Source: Phycisphaerae bacterium
Lineage (GTDB): Bacteria > Planctomycetota > Phycisphaerae > UBA1845
Assembly (NCBI GenBank): GCA_021604825.1
Contig: BQJS01000039.1
Span: 1-27,856 of the forward strand
Direction: 5' to 3'
DNA: 27,856 nucleotides
Below, piece after piece: positions 16,065-26,400 of this stretch. The stretch's first letter is position 1; each line of letters starts with the position of its first letter. The position numbers and the translations under genes were made by a program. The notes under the pieces are model-generated. The model saw only the letters and a program-made list of their open reading frames with translations, did not search any database and was not told the origin of the DNA.

Positions 16065-18548
16065 TTAAGACGGTGGATTACTCGTCTCTTGACATTTTCC
16101 CAGTGCTTCAGTCAGTTCACGCGGCGCACTTCCAGATTCGTCGCCAAGTGAACCGAACAACTCGTTTGATCTCTTGATCGACCTGCATGCCGTGTCATCT
16201 TGTGCCGGGGCTGAGCCGGCGATTCTCTGAATTGTTCGAGCGTTTAGCCAATGCGAAGTTGCCAGGATTTGACGCAAGCCCTTGTGCATTTCGGAAACTG
16301 GTGCGTCCGATTCGTATTCGGCAAGGAGTTCCGTGAGTACTTTGTGAGCTTCGTCCAAGCGATCAGCGTCAAACAGTGTTTGGGCAATCGTGCTCGAGAC
16401 TTGTGCGACACCCAACCGCGCGGTTGTGTTGCCTGGATCGTCCTCGGCCATCTTGCTGAGGATGGTGCGCGATGATTTAAGTGCGGCTAGCGCTTCGTCG
16501 ATCCTGTCAAGTTTCGTCAAGACGTCGCCGTGCTTGAGGTGGCCGACGGCTGCATCCATGCGGGCTTGGTTGTTGTCGGGCTGCGCGATCAAGCGTTTCA
16601 ATCGGCGGTCGAGCGAATTCTCATAATGGACGAGCGCTTCTTCGTTTCGATCGAGTGCCAGCAGCACGTCGGCGAAGCGGTTGAGCCCGACGGTGTAGGC
16701 GCGTTGAATAGAATCGTTATCCGGCGAGGCGTCGGCGAGTTGCTTGCGAATGTCCAGACTCTTGGCGTACATGTCGTACGCTTCGTCTTGTCGATCGATC
16801 TTGATAAACACATCGCCGAGTTTCGCGTAGCTGTACGATAGATTGCGTTGGCCTGTTGCATCCTCGTCAACAATCGCCAGTTTGAGCTTGTGGCTTCTTT
16901 GATACCACGATAGCGCTTCTTCATGGCGATGATTGGAAAGGTGAATGTTACCCACTCGTTCGCAGGCGATTGCCAACTCGCGTTTGTATGCCGGATTCGT
17001 CGGATCGCGCTTGACGATGTCTTCATTGATGGCGACTGACTTTTCGTAGTTAGCAAGTGCGGCTTGCGGGTTGCCGAGGTTCGAGCCGAAAGGACGACCC
17101 TGCACATCACCGATGGCCGTATATGCCTTGGCCAAATCCGCGAGGACGCGAAGATTCAAGCCCTTGGTGTCGCGGGCCATCTCGTCGAGATATTCCTGGG
17201 CCATGACGCTGAGGTATTCGCGGGCTTTTGTTTCGCCCTTTGCCCGCTGCATGTTTTGATAATCGACGATGACTTTTTGGGCGAAACTGCGAAGATCCTC
17301 GAAGCGCTCTTCGGAAATGCTTCGTTGCTGATCGGCGCGGTATGCATAGATCGAAGTCGAAATCAGGCCAGCCACCAATGCAACCACGACACCGCACAGT
17401 GCCACCGTCAATCCGCGATTACGCATGGCGAATTTCTTGAGTTGGTAAAGCGTCGTCTGAGGTCGGGCAACGATTGGTTCGTGACGCAGATAGCGGCGGA
17501 TGTCATCGGCCAACTCGGCGGCTGACTGATAGCGTCGCTCTTTGTCTTTCTCGAGCGCCTTGGCGACGATGGTTTCGACATCGGCCGGCATGGTCGCATC
17601 GACGTGCCTTAGTCGCGATGGTTCCTCGTCTTGAATCATCCGCGCCGCTTCGGGTATCGATCGATCGCGCAAACTCAATGGCAGGCGCTGGCTGAGCAAC
17701 TCAAAACAGATCACGCCCAGCGCATACACATCCGATCGCGTATCGATGTCAGCCGACACACCCGTGACTTGCTCGGGGCTCATGTAGGCAATCGTACCAA
17801 TGATCTGCCCGACGTTAGTCTGCATCGTCATCAATTGTGTGTCGGAATTCGTCGCCCGGGCGACGCCGAAGTCGAGGATCTTGGGTTGGCCCGACTCGTC
17901 GACGAGGATGTTGGCTGGCTTGAGGTCGCGGTGGATCACGCCTTTCTGATGGGCGTGCTGCACGGCGTCGCAGATGCGGGCGATCATTTCCAAACGATCA
18001 CGCGTTGAAAGATTTCGTTCGCGGACGTGCTGATCGAGTGGCGGACCTTCAACGTATTCCATCGCGAAGTACGATTGGCCACCGGATTCAGAAGCGGTCG
18101 ACGCCTCGTAAACATGGGCAATGCCCGGGTGGCGCAACTGGCCAAGGACCTGTGCCTCGAATTCGAAGCGTCGGAGCAACTCGAGTGACAGCAAGCCGGG
18201 CCGGATGAGCTTGATCGCCACGAATCGGCGCGGCTGATCCTGTTCGGCGAGGTATACGACGCCCATCCCGCCGCTGCCGAGTTTCCGGATGATACGATAA
18301 CGCCCGACCGTTTCCGGATCACCGTCATTTGCATCGGTTAATTCGTCGATACCAGCACGAAGATTGACGGCTGCTTGCTGGAGAAAGGCGTCGCCTTCGG
18401 AATCGCTTCGCAACATCGCTTCAACCCGGGCACGAAGGGCTGCATCATCGGCGCACGCCTTGTCGAGAAATGCCGATCGTTCTGCTTCATCGCGCTGGCA
18501 GGCGTCGGCGAAAATCTCGGCAACCTTCTGGTACTCCTCGGGCGTCAA
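16065..18548 (-). CDS. Membrane Ser/Thr protein kinase with C-terminal TPRs
   Basis: An 827-residue protein. The Hanks-type kinase domain covers about residues 84-355 and looks active: glycine loop G-S-G-G-M-G (91-96), A-I-K with K113, H-R-D-L-K-P-A-N with D208, D-F-G with D227, and the activation-segment end M-S-P-E-Q. A 75-residue helical segment precedes it ('Y-Q-K-V-A-E-I-F', common in planctomycete kinases). One transmembrane helix (about 379-402) follows, then a coiled region and degenerate TPRs (about 450-760) expected outside the cytoplasm. The start is TTG: GGAGAG lies 6-7 nt upstream and the TTG overlaps the TGA of the sigma-factor gene (TTGA), implying translational coupling. Known planctomycete ECF-kinase pairs suggest the kinase controls the sigma factor by phosphorylation; the external signal read by the TPR part is unknown. 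Confidence 0.92.
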   Translation of the reverse strand: MTPEEYQKVAEIFADACQRDEAERSAFLDKACADDAALRARVEAMLRSDSEGDAFLQQAAVNLRAGIDELTDANDGDPETVGRYRIIRKLGSGGMGVVYLAEQDQPRRFVAIKLIRPGLLSLELLRRFEFEAQVLGQLRHPGIAHVYEASTASESGGQSYFAMEYVEGPPLDQHVRERNLSTRDRLEMIARICDAVQHAHQKGVIHRDLKPANILVDESGQPKILDFGVARATNSDTQLMTMQTNVGQIIGTIAYMSPEQVTGVSADIDTRSDVYALGVICFELLSQRLPLSLRDRSIPEAARMIQDEEPSRLRHVDATMPADVETIVAKALEKDKERRYQSAAELADDIRRYLRHEPIVARPQTTLYQLKKFAMRNRGLTVALCGVVVALVAGLISTSIYAYRADQQRSISEERFEDLRSFAQKVIVDYQNMQRAKGETKAREYLSVMAQEYLDEMARDTKGLNLRVLADLAKAYTAIGDVQGRPFGSNLGNPQAALANYEKSVAINEDIVKRDPTNPAYKRELAIACERVGNIHLSNHRHEEALSWYQRSHKLKLAIVDEDATGQRNLSYSYAKLGDVFIKIDRQDEAYDMYAKSLDIRKQLADASPDNDSIQRAYTVGLNRFADVLLALDRNEEALVHYENSLDRRLKRLIAQPDNNQARMDAAVGHLKHGDVLTKLDRIDEALAALKSSRTILSKMAEDDPGNTTARLGVAQVSSTIAQTLFDADRLDEAHKVLTELLAEYESDAPVSEMHKGLRQILATSHWLNARTIQRIAGSAPAQDDTACRSIKRSNELFGSLGDESGSAPRELTEALGKCQETSNPPS

Positions 18549-19135
18549 GTTATCTCTCCGTCAATCAGCGTCGATCGCAGCCAAGCCCGGGCGGTGCGCC
18601 AGTCCATCTCGATCGTGCGCGGAGACACTTGCAGCACTTCGGCAACTTCGTCGTTCTTAAGCTCCGCGAAGAATCGCAGCTCGACCACCTTCGCTTGACG
18701 CTCGTGCAATTGCGCAAGCTTGTTGAGCGCGTCATCCAGATCAAGCACGTCGATTTGCTGGTTCGGTTTTTCGACCGGAGCCTGCGAAAGGGTGACGCGT
18801 CCCCACCCGCCACCGCGCTTGGCAGCGTTGCGCCGACGGGCGTGTTGAATCAGAATCTGACGCATCGCGGTGGCTGCGACGGCGAAGAAGTGAGAGCGGT
18901 TTTTCCAATCGACCTGCGTCTGATCAACGAGATGGAGGAATGCCTCGTGGACCAGTGCCGTCGGTTGCAGCGTTTGATCAGACGAAGGGCGTGCAAACCA
19001 CTTGGACGCGATACCCCGAAGCTCGTCGTAGACGATCGGGAAAAGCCGGTCCGCAGCCTGCTTGTCGCCATCGCTCAGCTGCGTAAGGCAATGCGTGAAA
19101 TGTCGCGTGTCGTCCGATTGCAAACAGGTCTCCAT
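18545..19135 (-). CDS. ECF-type RNA polymerase sigma factor
   Basis: A 196-residue sigma70-family protein of the ECF-like type common in planctomycetes. Region 2 is recognisable in 'A-D-R-L-F-P-I-V-Y-D-E-L-R', 'L-V-H-E-A-F-L-H-L' and 'F-F-A-V-A-A-T-A-M-R-Q-I-L-I-Q-H-A-R-R'. Region 4 is the C-terminal helix-turn-helix 'E-V-L-Q-V-S-P-R-T-I-E-M-D-W'. The frame continues upstream to a TTG at 19204, but the ATG at 19135 gives the normal family length and starts just before the conserved first helix. No strong ribosome binding site decides it. It directs RNA polymerase to its own regulon. The downstream kinase gene overlaps by 4 nt, so the two are one operon, and this sigma factor is probably regulated through that kinase. 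No anti-sigma gene is adjacent. Confidence 0.9.
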   Translation of the reverse strand: METCLQSDDTRHFTHCLTQLSDGDKQAADRLFPIVYDELRGIASKWFARPSSDQTLQPTALVHEAFLHLVDQTQVDWKNRSHFFAVAATAMRQILIQHARRRNAAKRGGGWGRVTLSQAPVEKPNQQIDVLDLDDALNKLAQLHERQAKVVELRFFAELKNDEVAEVLQVSPRTIEMDWRTARAWLRSTLIDGEIT

Positions 19136-19413
19136 TTGCCGAATGCGAGCGTATGGCTGAATCCCAATAGCATACCAACCAACCGCCGCCTTCGACGTAT
19201 TCAACGCCCATTCTGATGCGAAAATCGACTATTTCGCGGTTTTTCTGCGATTTCTTTGCGCCTCGGTCACGTGGTTTGCATTTCTCTTTGTAGAGGACGG
19301 TCCAACCGGATCAATGCCGCAAAGGTAGCCGGCGAACCATTCTCCCTTTGGTCGATCGATGCGGCGATATCCGCCTCATCGGCGATCAGCGTTTTCTATC
19401 TGGAGAATCTGTG
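19136..19413. other. Intergenic region between divergent sigma-factor and Cys-rich protein genes
   Basis: This stretch of about 280 bases must hold promoters for both directions. I looked for -35/-10 pairs on both strands and found none convincing. The only clear element is GGAGA at 19402-19406, the ribosome binding site of the rightward gene. The first part could be coding if the sigma factor starts at the upstream TTG (19204). Confidence 0.5.
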
Positions 19414-22227
19414 ATGACATTCCGCCGAACCGCCAAACTTGCATGGGTCTGTTTAACTTGCGTCTGCTTTTCGCTGGCATGCGTCCCTGATACTCACGAG
19501 CCCGAAGATGGCGCGCTGCCAGATGACACCATGCAGCAGCCCGACGACACGCCGCAGCAAGAAGATCCGCCTGCGCCGCCTGCAGATTTGATTGCTCTGG
19601 CTTGGCCGGCAGTCGACTCGCTCTGCGAACTCGACGACGACTGCGCCACCGGTCTGTTTTGCGATTCGCTCGACCAAGAAACGATCGACGCATTTCTCGC
19701 AACGGTCAATGTTGAAGACCTCCCCGACAACACGCCACTGACGGTCGATGAAAACGTGTGTCAATTCGGTTGCCGCATCGATCGTGCATTCGTAGCTGCT
19801 GGTGAAACCGATCCAAGTGCCAACGGTTGTCGATCATGCCAACCGGAAATCAGCGAAACCGATTGGACACCCGTCGCCGCAGGAACATCGTGCGAAGACG
19901 GATTGTTTTGCACATCAGCAAGCGGTGCGGGTGGTGACGCGGATGCATGTGACGGCGCGGGCGTGTGTGTGGGCGAAGCGGTCCAATGCGACGACGGGCT
20001 GTTCTGCACCGGTGAAGAATCCTGTGACGAAGACGCGAACGCCTGCGTATCATCCGGTAACCCATGCCCAGCCACCGAATGCAACTCCTGTCAGGAAGAT
20101 ACCGACAGTTGTTTCGATCCAGCCGGTACGGCATGTGGTAGCGACAAAGATACGACCTGCGATAACCCCGATACGTGCGACGGGGCGGGGGTTTGTGAAC
20201 CCAACCACGAGTCGCCGTTGCTAGTTTGTAGAAGTGCGGCTGGACCGTGCGATCTGCCGGAAACATGCAACTCCGAAGGCAAGTGTCGCCCGGATGTCTT
20301 TCGGCAGGAAGGATTCGTTTGCGATGCTGGTTCGGGCGATGCGTGCGATCCGGACGAAGTGTGCTCGGGCACGTCGGCAGAATGTCCCCAGGATTCGTTT
20401 GAACCCGGTAGCACCGTCTGCAACGCGGGCACCGGTGACGTTTGCGATCCCGATGAGTTCTGCCCTGGCGTTCCCGATCAAGGTTGCCCGGTCGATCGTT
20501 TCGAGTTTACGTCAACGGTTTGCCGAGCAGCGGTCGGTGATTGCGACGAAGCGGAGATGTGCCCCGGCGTGGCCGACATAGGATGCCCAGTCGACGAGAA
20601 GAAGTCCGCAGGATTTGAATGCCGATCGATTGCAGGCGGTTGCGACATCGCAGAGGTTTGCGATGGGGCAAGCGACGATTGTCCGGCAGATGAAAGAAAG
20701 TCTTCCGGCATAGAGTGTCGCGCAGTGGCTGGCGATTGTGATCTCGTTGAAGTTTGTGATGGTGCAAGCGCCGAGTGCCCGACTGACGTGAAACGAGTTG
20801 CATCATTTGAATGTCGCGCGTCGGCTGGCATTTGCGATGTCGCCGAATTCTGCGACGGAAATAATGCTGGCTGTCCTGACGATGCGTTCGCCGGGACCGA
20901 CGTCGAATGCCGCAGAGCTGGCGAAACCTTGCATTCGGATGGCCCCAGCACCTTCACTGACGGCGGTTGCGACATTGCTGAGTTCTGTACGGGCGATAGC
21001 GCAGACTGCCCGGCTGACGAACTGAAAGAACCGGGAACAGTTTGCCGTCCGAGCGCAGGGCTGTGTGATACGGAAGTAGAATCATGCTCGGGCAATTTCA
21101 AGACCTGTCCCGCTGACAATGTCTATCAGGTATTCACTTGTCGAGCAGCAGTGACGGATTGCGACGTCGAAGAAATGTGCGCCGGTCCAAGTCAGCCGGG
21201 TTACCCAAACTGTCCACCAGATGAAGTCGCCGCTTCGGGAACGCCATGCAAGTTGACACCGCCGAATCCGATCGTGCAGGCGTGCGACGTTCAGGATTAT
21301 TGCGACGGCGTGTCCAACATTTGCCCCGAAGATATTCGATTGGACGAAGGGGACACCTGCTACCTGGAGGTCGATGGCGTCGAGTCGGAAGGCACATGCG
21401 GCCCGACGGTCTTTCCGTTCTTCCTTGGATTGCGGAAGTGCATTGTTCCAGGAGATTTACCGATCGGAACACCGTGCTTTGTCAACGCAGACTGCGCCTC
21501 GCTGAAGTGTGCTCCCTCGCTTGAAGAAGACGTCAAACTTTGCATCGCCGCCGACGAAGTCGGTTTCGGACAAGTCTGCGATGGCGACGGATTCCACCTG
21601 GCTGGCGATCCCAATGGCCGCCAATGCACGGAGACCGGTGGATTCATGAATTGCTGTGCCAACGGCAACCTTCCCGGCGAAGGCGAAACAGGAACATGTC
21701 GCGAGTGTTGCCGCGACGACGACCTGACCGGCGGACTGGCGATCGGTTGCGACAATGGCGACAGTCCTTTGTGCTGCGATGATCGGTGCACGGACGCCTC
21801 GTTCGATCCAGAGAACTGCGGTGAATGCGGTACGGATTGTATGGCGATTGCCGACGCCAACGTCTGCCTTGAGTTCGTCAGTTGCGGCGGGGGGACAACG
21901 CCAGGCGAGTGCCAATTTACATTACCGTGTCCCGCTCCGGCGGCTGGCCATTATGCTGTGTGTACCAACTCGCGATCATTGTGCGCCGAACAGTATTTTC
22001 CAGGTACACCAGGATATGACGACTGCATCGCTGAGCCCGCCGTCGCGGTTTGCGAAGAATTTGAAAGACAGTCTGACACCCTCTGCATGGAAGACTGCAA
22101 TACCAACGATGACTGCGAGTTGGACGAAGTCTGCCGATCCAGGTGCGGGGGCGCACCATACGCCGAAGTGCAAGGCTGCATCGATGGAACTTACTGCGCC
22201 GAGACGCCGGGGCAGTGTGACGAATGA
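19414..22227 (+). CDS. Exported Cys-rich protein with disintegrin-like repeats (probable lipoprotein)
   Basis: A 937-residue protein. The ATG at 19414 is chosen because GGAGA lies 7 nt before it and the following residues form a signal peptide ending in S-L-A-C (C23), a weak lipobox; a longer frame from 19348 would bury it. After an acidic Pro-rich segment come two 'D-G-L-F-C' Cys modules, then about twelve tandem units of about 32 residues (20227-21360). Their shared pattern is C-R-x-x-x-G-x-C-D-x-x-E-x-C-x-G-x-S-x-x-C-P-x-D-x(5)-G-x-x-C, closely resembling the core of eukaryotic ADAM disintegrin domains. Similar repeats are known from large secreted proteins of myxobacteria and planctomycetes. 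The C-terminal 270 residues are Cys-rich without clear periodicity. Disulfide-stabilised surface exposure is likely; binding function is unknown. An intrinsic terminator follows. Confidence 0.85.
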   Translation: MTFRRTAKLAWVCLTCVCFSLACVPDTHEPEDGALPDDTMQQPDDTPQQEDPPAPPADLIALAWPAVDSLCELDDDCATGLFCDSLDQETIDAFLATVNVEDLPDNTPLTVDENVCQFGCRIDRAFVAAGETDPSANGCRSCQPEISETDWTPVAAGTSCEDGLFCTSASGAGGDADACDGAGVCVGEAVQCDDGLFCTGEESCDEDANACVSSGNPCPATECNSCQEDTDSCFDPAGTACGSDKDTTCDNPDTCDGAGVCEPNHESPLLVCRSAAGPCDLPETCNSEGKCRPDVFRQEGFVCDAGSGDACDPDEVCSGTSAECPQDSFEPGSTVCNAGTGDVCDPDEFCPGVPDQGCPVDRFEFTSTVCRAAVGDCDEAEMCPGVADIGCPVDEKKSAGFECRSIAGGCDIAEVCDGASDDCPADERKSSGIECRAVAGDCDLVEVCDGASAECPTDVKRVASFECRASAGICDVAEFCDGNNAGCPDDAFAGTDVECRRAGETLHSDGPSTFTDGGCDIAEFCTGDSADCPADELKEPGTVCRPSAGLCDTEVESCSGNFKTCPADNVYQVFTCRAAVTDCDVEEMCAGPSQPGYPNCPPDEVAASGTPCKLTPPNPIVQACDVQDYCDGVSNICPEDIRLDEGDTCYLEVDGVESEGTCGPTVFPFFLGLRKCIVPGDLPIGTPCFVNADCASLKCAPSLEEDVKLCIAADEVGFGQVCDGDGFHLAGDPNGRQCTETGGFMNCCANGNLPGEGETGTCRECCRDDDLTGGLAIGCDNGDSPLCCDDRCTDASFDPENCGECGTDCMAIADANVCLEFVSCGGGTTPGECQFTLPCPAPAAGHYAVCTNSRSLCAEQYFPGTPGYDDCIAEPAVAVCEEFERQSDTLCMEDCNTNDDCELDEVCRSRCGGAPYAEVQGCIDGTYCAETPGQCDE

Positions 22228-22269
22228 CCTGCTCGGTTTCGTTTGGGATTTGATTTGAACGAACACCCA

Positions 22270-22306
22270 AGACCTTGGTCGCTTGTGCGGCTGGGGTCTC
22301 CTTTTT
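22270..22306 (+). terminator. Intrinsic terminator after the Cys-rich protein gene
   Basis: Bases 22270-22299 fold into a 13-bp stem with a 4-nt TTGT loop (AGACC pairing with GGTCT at the base, GCGC-rich top, four G-T pairs in the middle), followed by CCTTTTT. It is 42 bases past the stop of the Cys-rich gene and works only in the rightward direction; the opposite strand lacks a T-run, so carA, which ends just beyond, is not terminated by it. Confidence 0.8.
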
Positions 22307-22314
22307 GTAGGAAC

Positions 22315-23457
22315 CTAGGTTAGGATTTGTTCTGATAAAGCGGTGTTACTGTTGATTGCGTCGACAAATCTCGTGAAGACGTACGCAGCATCATGCGGGC
22401 CCGGGCTTGCTTCGGGGTGAAATTGTACGGTCAGGATCTGCTTGTCCGCGTGTACGAAACCTTCGACGCTTTGATCGTTTAGATTCACGTGGGTGACGGT
22501 CGCGCCGATGCGTTCGAGCGAGTCACCATCGACTGCGAACCCGTGGTTTTGGCTGGTGATTTCGACGCGGTCGGCGGGCTTGTTTAAGACGGGCAGGTTT
22601 CCGCCGTGGTGTCCGAAGTCTAACTTGAACGTCTTCGCACCGAGCGCCAGCGCCAACATCTGATGCCCGAGGCAGATGCCCAAGGTTGGTGCGAAACCGG
22701 CTAACTCCTTAAGCGTTTGGATGGTCGTGCCAACGGCTGACGGGTCGCCTGGGCCATTGCCGACGAGGATGCCATCCGGTGCCAAGTCTTTGATTCGATC
22801 GGCTGACGTGTTGGCTGGGGCGACGGTTACTTTGCAATTCAGCGCCGCGAGGTGTCGGAGAATGTTGTGCTTGATACCGCAGTCGAGTGCCACAATATGG
22901 CACGATTGAGGTGACGCGGGTGTTGGGTCACGATCCGTCTCACCAAGTCCTTCGGTCCAGTCGCTTTCGCCTTCGGGCGCGACACGTTGAACCAGATTGG
23001 CTCCCTTCATGGAGGGCGACTCTTGCGCCAGTCGCACCAGTTCCAGTTCGTCGCCCACTTCCGTGGAAATGACAGCCCGCACCGCGCCCTGCGATCGAAT
23101 GCGGCGGGTGATGGCCCGCGTGTCTACGTTAGAAATTCCGACAATGTTATGTTCTACGAGAAATTCTTCGATCGCTCCAGTCGCGCGAAAATTGCTCGGC
23201 CGCCTCGGCAAATCCTTGACCACAAAACCGGATAGCTGCGGGCGAAGTGATTCGTAGTCCTCTGCGTTTACGCCGTAATTGCCAATCTGAGGAAATGTCA
23301 TCGCCACGATCTGCCCGCAATATGACGGATCGGTGAAAATTTCCTGGTAGCCGGTCAATGATGTGTTGAAGACAATCTCGCCGACCTGTGTGCCGGTCGC
23401 TCCAAACGATTGACCCGCAAAGACAAACCCATTTTCCAACGCAAGTTTACAAGTCAT
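22315..23457 (-). CDS. carA: Carbamoyl-phosphate synthase small (glutaminase) subunit
   Basis: A 380-residue protein of normal CarA length. The N-terminal small-subunit domain contains '[10 protein letters not shown]' and 'P-Q-I-G-N-Y-G'. The C-terminal class I glutamine amidotransferase domain has the nucleophile C262 in 'G-I-C-L-G-H-Q' and the catalytic pair H347/E349 in 'F-H-P-E-A'. It hydrolyses glutamine and passes ammonia to CarB for carbamoyl phosphate, feeding pyrimidine and arginine synthesis in the cytoplasm. The frame extends upstream, but the ATG at 23457 is clear: GGGGAG lies 8 nt before it, the protein then begins '[10 protein letters not shown]' as in the family, and it overlaps the carB stop as ATGA, indicating coupled translation. 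Being second to carB is the reverse of the usual carAB order. Confidence 0.97.
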   Translation of the reverse strand: MTCKLALENGFVFAGQSFGATGTQVGEIVFNTSLTGYQEIFTDPSYCGQIVAMTFPQIGNYGVNAEDYESLRPQLSGFVVKDLPRRPSNFRATGAIEEFLVEHNIVGISNVDTRAITRRIRSQGAVRAVISTEVGDELELVRLAQESPSMKGANLVQRVAPEGESDWTEGLGETDRDPTPASPQSCHIVALDCGIKHNILRHLAALNCKVTVAPANTSADRIKDLAPDGILVGNGPGDPSAVGTTIQTLKELAGFAPTLGICLGHQMLALALGAKTFKLDFGHHGGNLPVLNKPADRVEITSQNHGFAVDGDSLERIGATVTHVNLNDQSVEGFVHADKQILTVQFHPEASPGPHDAAYVFTRFVDAINSNTALSEQILT

Positions 23458-26400
23458 CGCAAGCGCTCCCCATCCGCCACCAATCCGGCATGAACCGCAA
23501 GATAGTCTTGTAGCGCTTTGACCGACGCCTTGCTGTCCTTCAATGAACGAATGGCTCCGACGACGGCTTTGGCTCCGGCGAGCGTCGTGATCAACGGAAT
23601 GCCTCGCGCAATCGATGCGGCCCGCCAACGTCCCTCTTCCGAAGCGCTGCCGGAGTGAATCGGCGTGTTGATCAATAAGTCCAGCTTGCCGTTTTGAATC
23701 AGCTCAAGAAGGAAAGGATGCTCACCGCCGGCATGCTTGGACACGATACTTGTGTCGATGCCCTGTTGTGCGAGGGCGTCGTGCGTTCCGATCGTCGAGA
23801 CGAGGTCGAATCCCAAGTCTTTCAACTCGCGTGCGACGGAGATGATCCGGGGTTTGTCGGGATCGTTGACGCTGACCAGCGCCGTGCCCGACGTAGGCAA
23901 CCGAGTGCCTGCGGCTAACATCGCCTTCGCAAATGCCGATGGATACGACTCATCGATGCCCATCACTTCACCGGTGCTGCGCATCTCCGGGCCAAGCACG
24001 CAATCGACGCCACGGAACCGATTGAACGGAAACACCGGCGCTTTGACGGCAACGTGTCGCGGTGTCAGTGGTTCGCGAATGCCGACGTCGGCCAACGCTT
24101 CGGTCAGCGTACGCCCGAGCATCAGTTGCGTGGCGATCTTTGCCCAAGGGATTCCGGTGGCTTTGCTGACGAAGGGAATGGTTCGCGAAGCCCGTGGATT
24201 AACTTCAATGATGTAGACCACGCGACCCTGCACGGCGAATTGCACGTTCATCAATCCGCACACACCGAGTCGCCGGGCGAGCAACTTGGTCTGGTGTTTG
24301 ATCTCGTCGACCAGCGATGGCGACAAACTGTACGGCGGCAGCACGCAACAACTGTCACCGCTGTGGATGCCGGCTTCTTCGATGTGCTCCATGATTCCGC
24401 AAATATCGCAGCGGGCCTCAGCCGGTTCGCGATTCGGCACGCCATAGTCGCTGACGGCATCAACATCGACTTCAACGGCGTCGAGCAGGAATTTTTCGAT
24501 GAGAATGGGATGTTGCTCGTCGAGCTGAGTGTCACGGTCTGTCGCTTGCAATGCGTGTTCGATGTAACGCTCGAGGTCGCCCCGGTTGTTGCAAATTTCC
24601 ATACCACGCCCGCCCAGCACGTACGACGGACGGGCCAATACCGGGTAACCGATTTCCTGCGCAATCGATAGCGCTTCAGATTTTGAAAATGCGATGCCAT
24701 TGGGTGGCTGACGTAGTCCCAATTCGTGAAGGATCTGCTGGAACTGCTGACGATCCTCAGCCGAATGAATGCTTTCGGGACTGGTTCCCAAAATCGGAAC
24801 GCCGGCATCCTTGAGCCCTTGCGCCAGGTTCAGCGGCGTTTGTCCGCCGAACTGCACGATCACCCCGCGCACGTATCCCGATGTATTGGCTCCAAACGGT
24901 CCATCGTTTAGACGTTCGCAAATGTTGAAAACGTTTTCGTGCGTCAACGGTTCGAAGAAGAGCAGGTCGCTGGTATCGTAATCGGTGCTGACGGTTTCCG
25001 GATTTGAGTTGATCATGACGGCTTCAAATCCGAGTGCCTTCGCCGCTTGCGACGCATGGACACAGCAATAATCGAATTCGATTCCCTGCCCGATTCGATT
25101 CGGACCACCACCTAGCACGATGACTTTGGGGCGATCGGTCACCGTCAGTTCATCGTCGTGCGATTCCACCAAAATGTGATCATCGTCGATCGCACGGCAG
25201 CGATAGACCGAGTCGATGTTTCGCTCGCGAAGCATTTGTTGCAGCGAACCGTTGCCTGTGTTGTTTGCCCGTCGCAATTCGGTGGCTGCACTTGTGGACT
25301 CGATGATTTGCGCCATCGGTTGTTCGTGGGTCGAATAGAAGTAGGGCGTATAGGCTTCAAACTCGGCTGCGCACGTATCCACTTGTTTGAATTTGGGGCG
25401 GTCGAAACGGTTCTTGATTTGGCTTAAAGTCGGTAGATCAATACGCCAGATGCTTTGAAGTTGGGCGTCGCTGTAACCGTATTGCTTGGCCTGCTGGAAA
25501 ATTTCCTCCAACTCGGCGGTCATGCGAAGGGCTGGCAGGTTGCGGACCTCGAAGGCGGCTAACCGCTTTTCGAATTGAACCAGCTCATCCATTTGGTCGA
25601 GGAACCAGGGGTCGATTCCGGAATGCCCGTGGACGCGCTCGACGGACCAGCCTTGCTTTAGCGCGTATCGAATGTAGTAGATGCGTCCCTGGCATGGCGT
25701 TTTGATTTTCGCACTCAGCACATCGTCCGGGACGGGCCACTGGGTCCACGCCATCTCCAGCCAATCACCCGGCGCTTCTGCCAGCGAACTTGATTGCACC
25801 GCTTGTGGTTCGGGTGTCGCATCCTGACCGAAGGCGTCCAGCCAGACTTCACCATCTTCGGCGGCTGGCAATGGCGCGTCACCCTCAGCCAACAGCCATT
25901 TGTCATTCGCCCCAAGGCCGAATCCGACGCGTTTGATTTCCATCGAGCGAATACATTTTTGGAACGCTTCTTTGAACGTCCGCCCGATGGCCATCGCTTC
26001 ACCGACGGATTTCATCGAAGTGGTCAGCGTTTCGTCGGCGTCTCTAAATTTTTCGAACGCGAATCGCGGCATCTTCACGACACAATAATCGATGACTGGT
26101 TCGAAACTGGCTGGCGTCTCGCGGGTGATATCGTTGGGCAGTTCGTCGAGCGAATATCCGATCGCCAACTTGGCCGCGATTTTGGCGATGGGGAATCCCG
26201 TGGCTTTGGAGGCCAATGCCGACGATCGCGACACCCGCGGGTTCATTTCGATGACAATCATGCGCCCGTCTTCGGGATTGACCGCGAATTGGATGTTGGA
26301 CCCGCCCGTTTCTACACCGACCGCGCGGATGATCTTGATCGCGGCATCGCGCATTCGCTGATATTCCCGGTCGGAAAGCGTCATTGCCGGCGCGACGGTG

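Noticed and set aside
16053..16067. TAAGC/GCTTA inverted repeat spanning the two convergent stop codons
   Set aside because: Only 5 bp and no T-run on either strand; it arises from the two TAA stops facing each other, not a credible terminator.
18470..19216. 248-codon open frame on the + strand opposite the sigma factor
   Set aside because: Arg-rich composition typical of an antisense shadow; the opposite strand encodes clear sigma-factor motifs.
20227..21360. Regular period of about 94 bases, at first sight array-like
   Set aside because: The repetition is at protein level (Cys-rich units) with diverged DNA; there are no identical repeats with unique spacers, so it is not a CRISPR or satellite array.
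23458..23628. Longer CarA start
   Set aside because: Would overlap carB by 170 bases; the ATG at 23457 has a ribosome binding site and matches the conserved CarA N-terminus.
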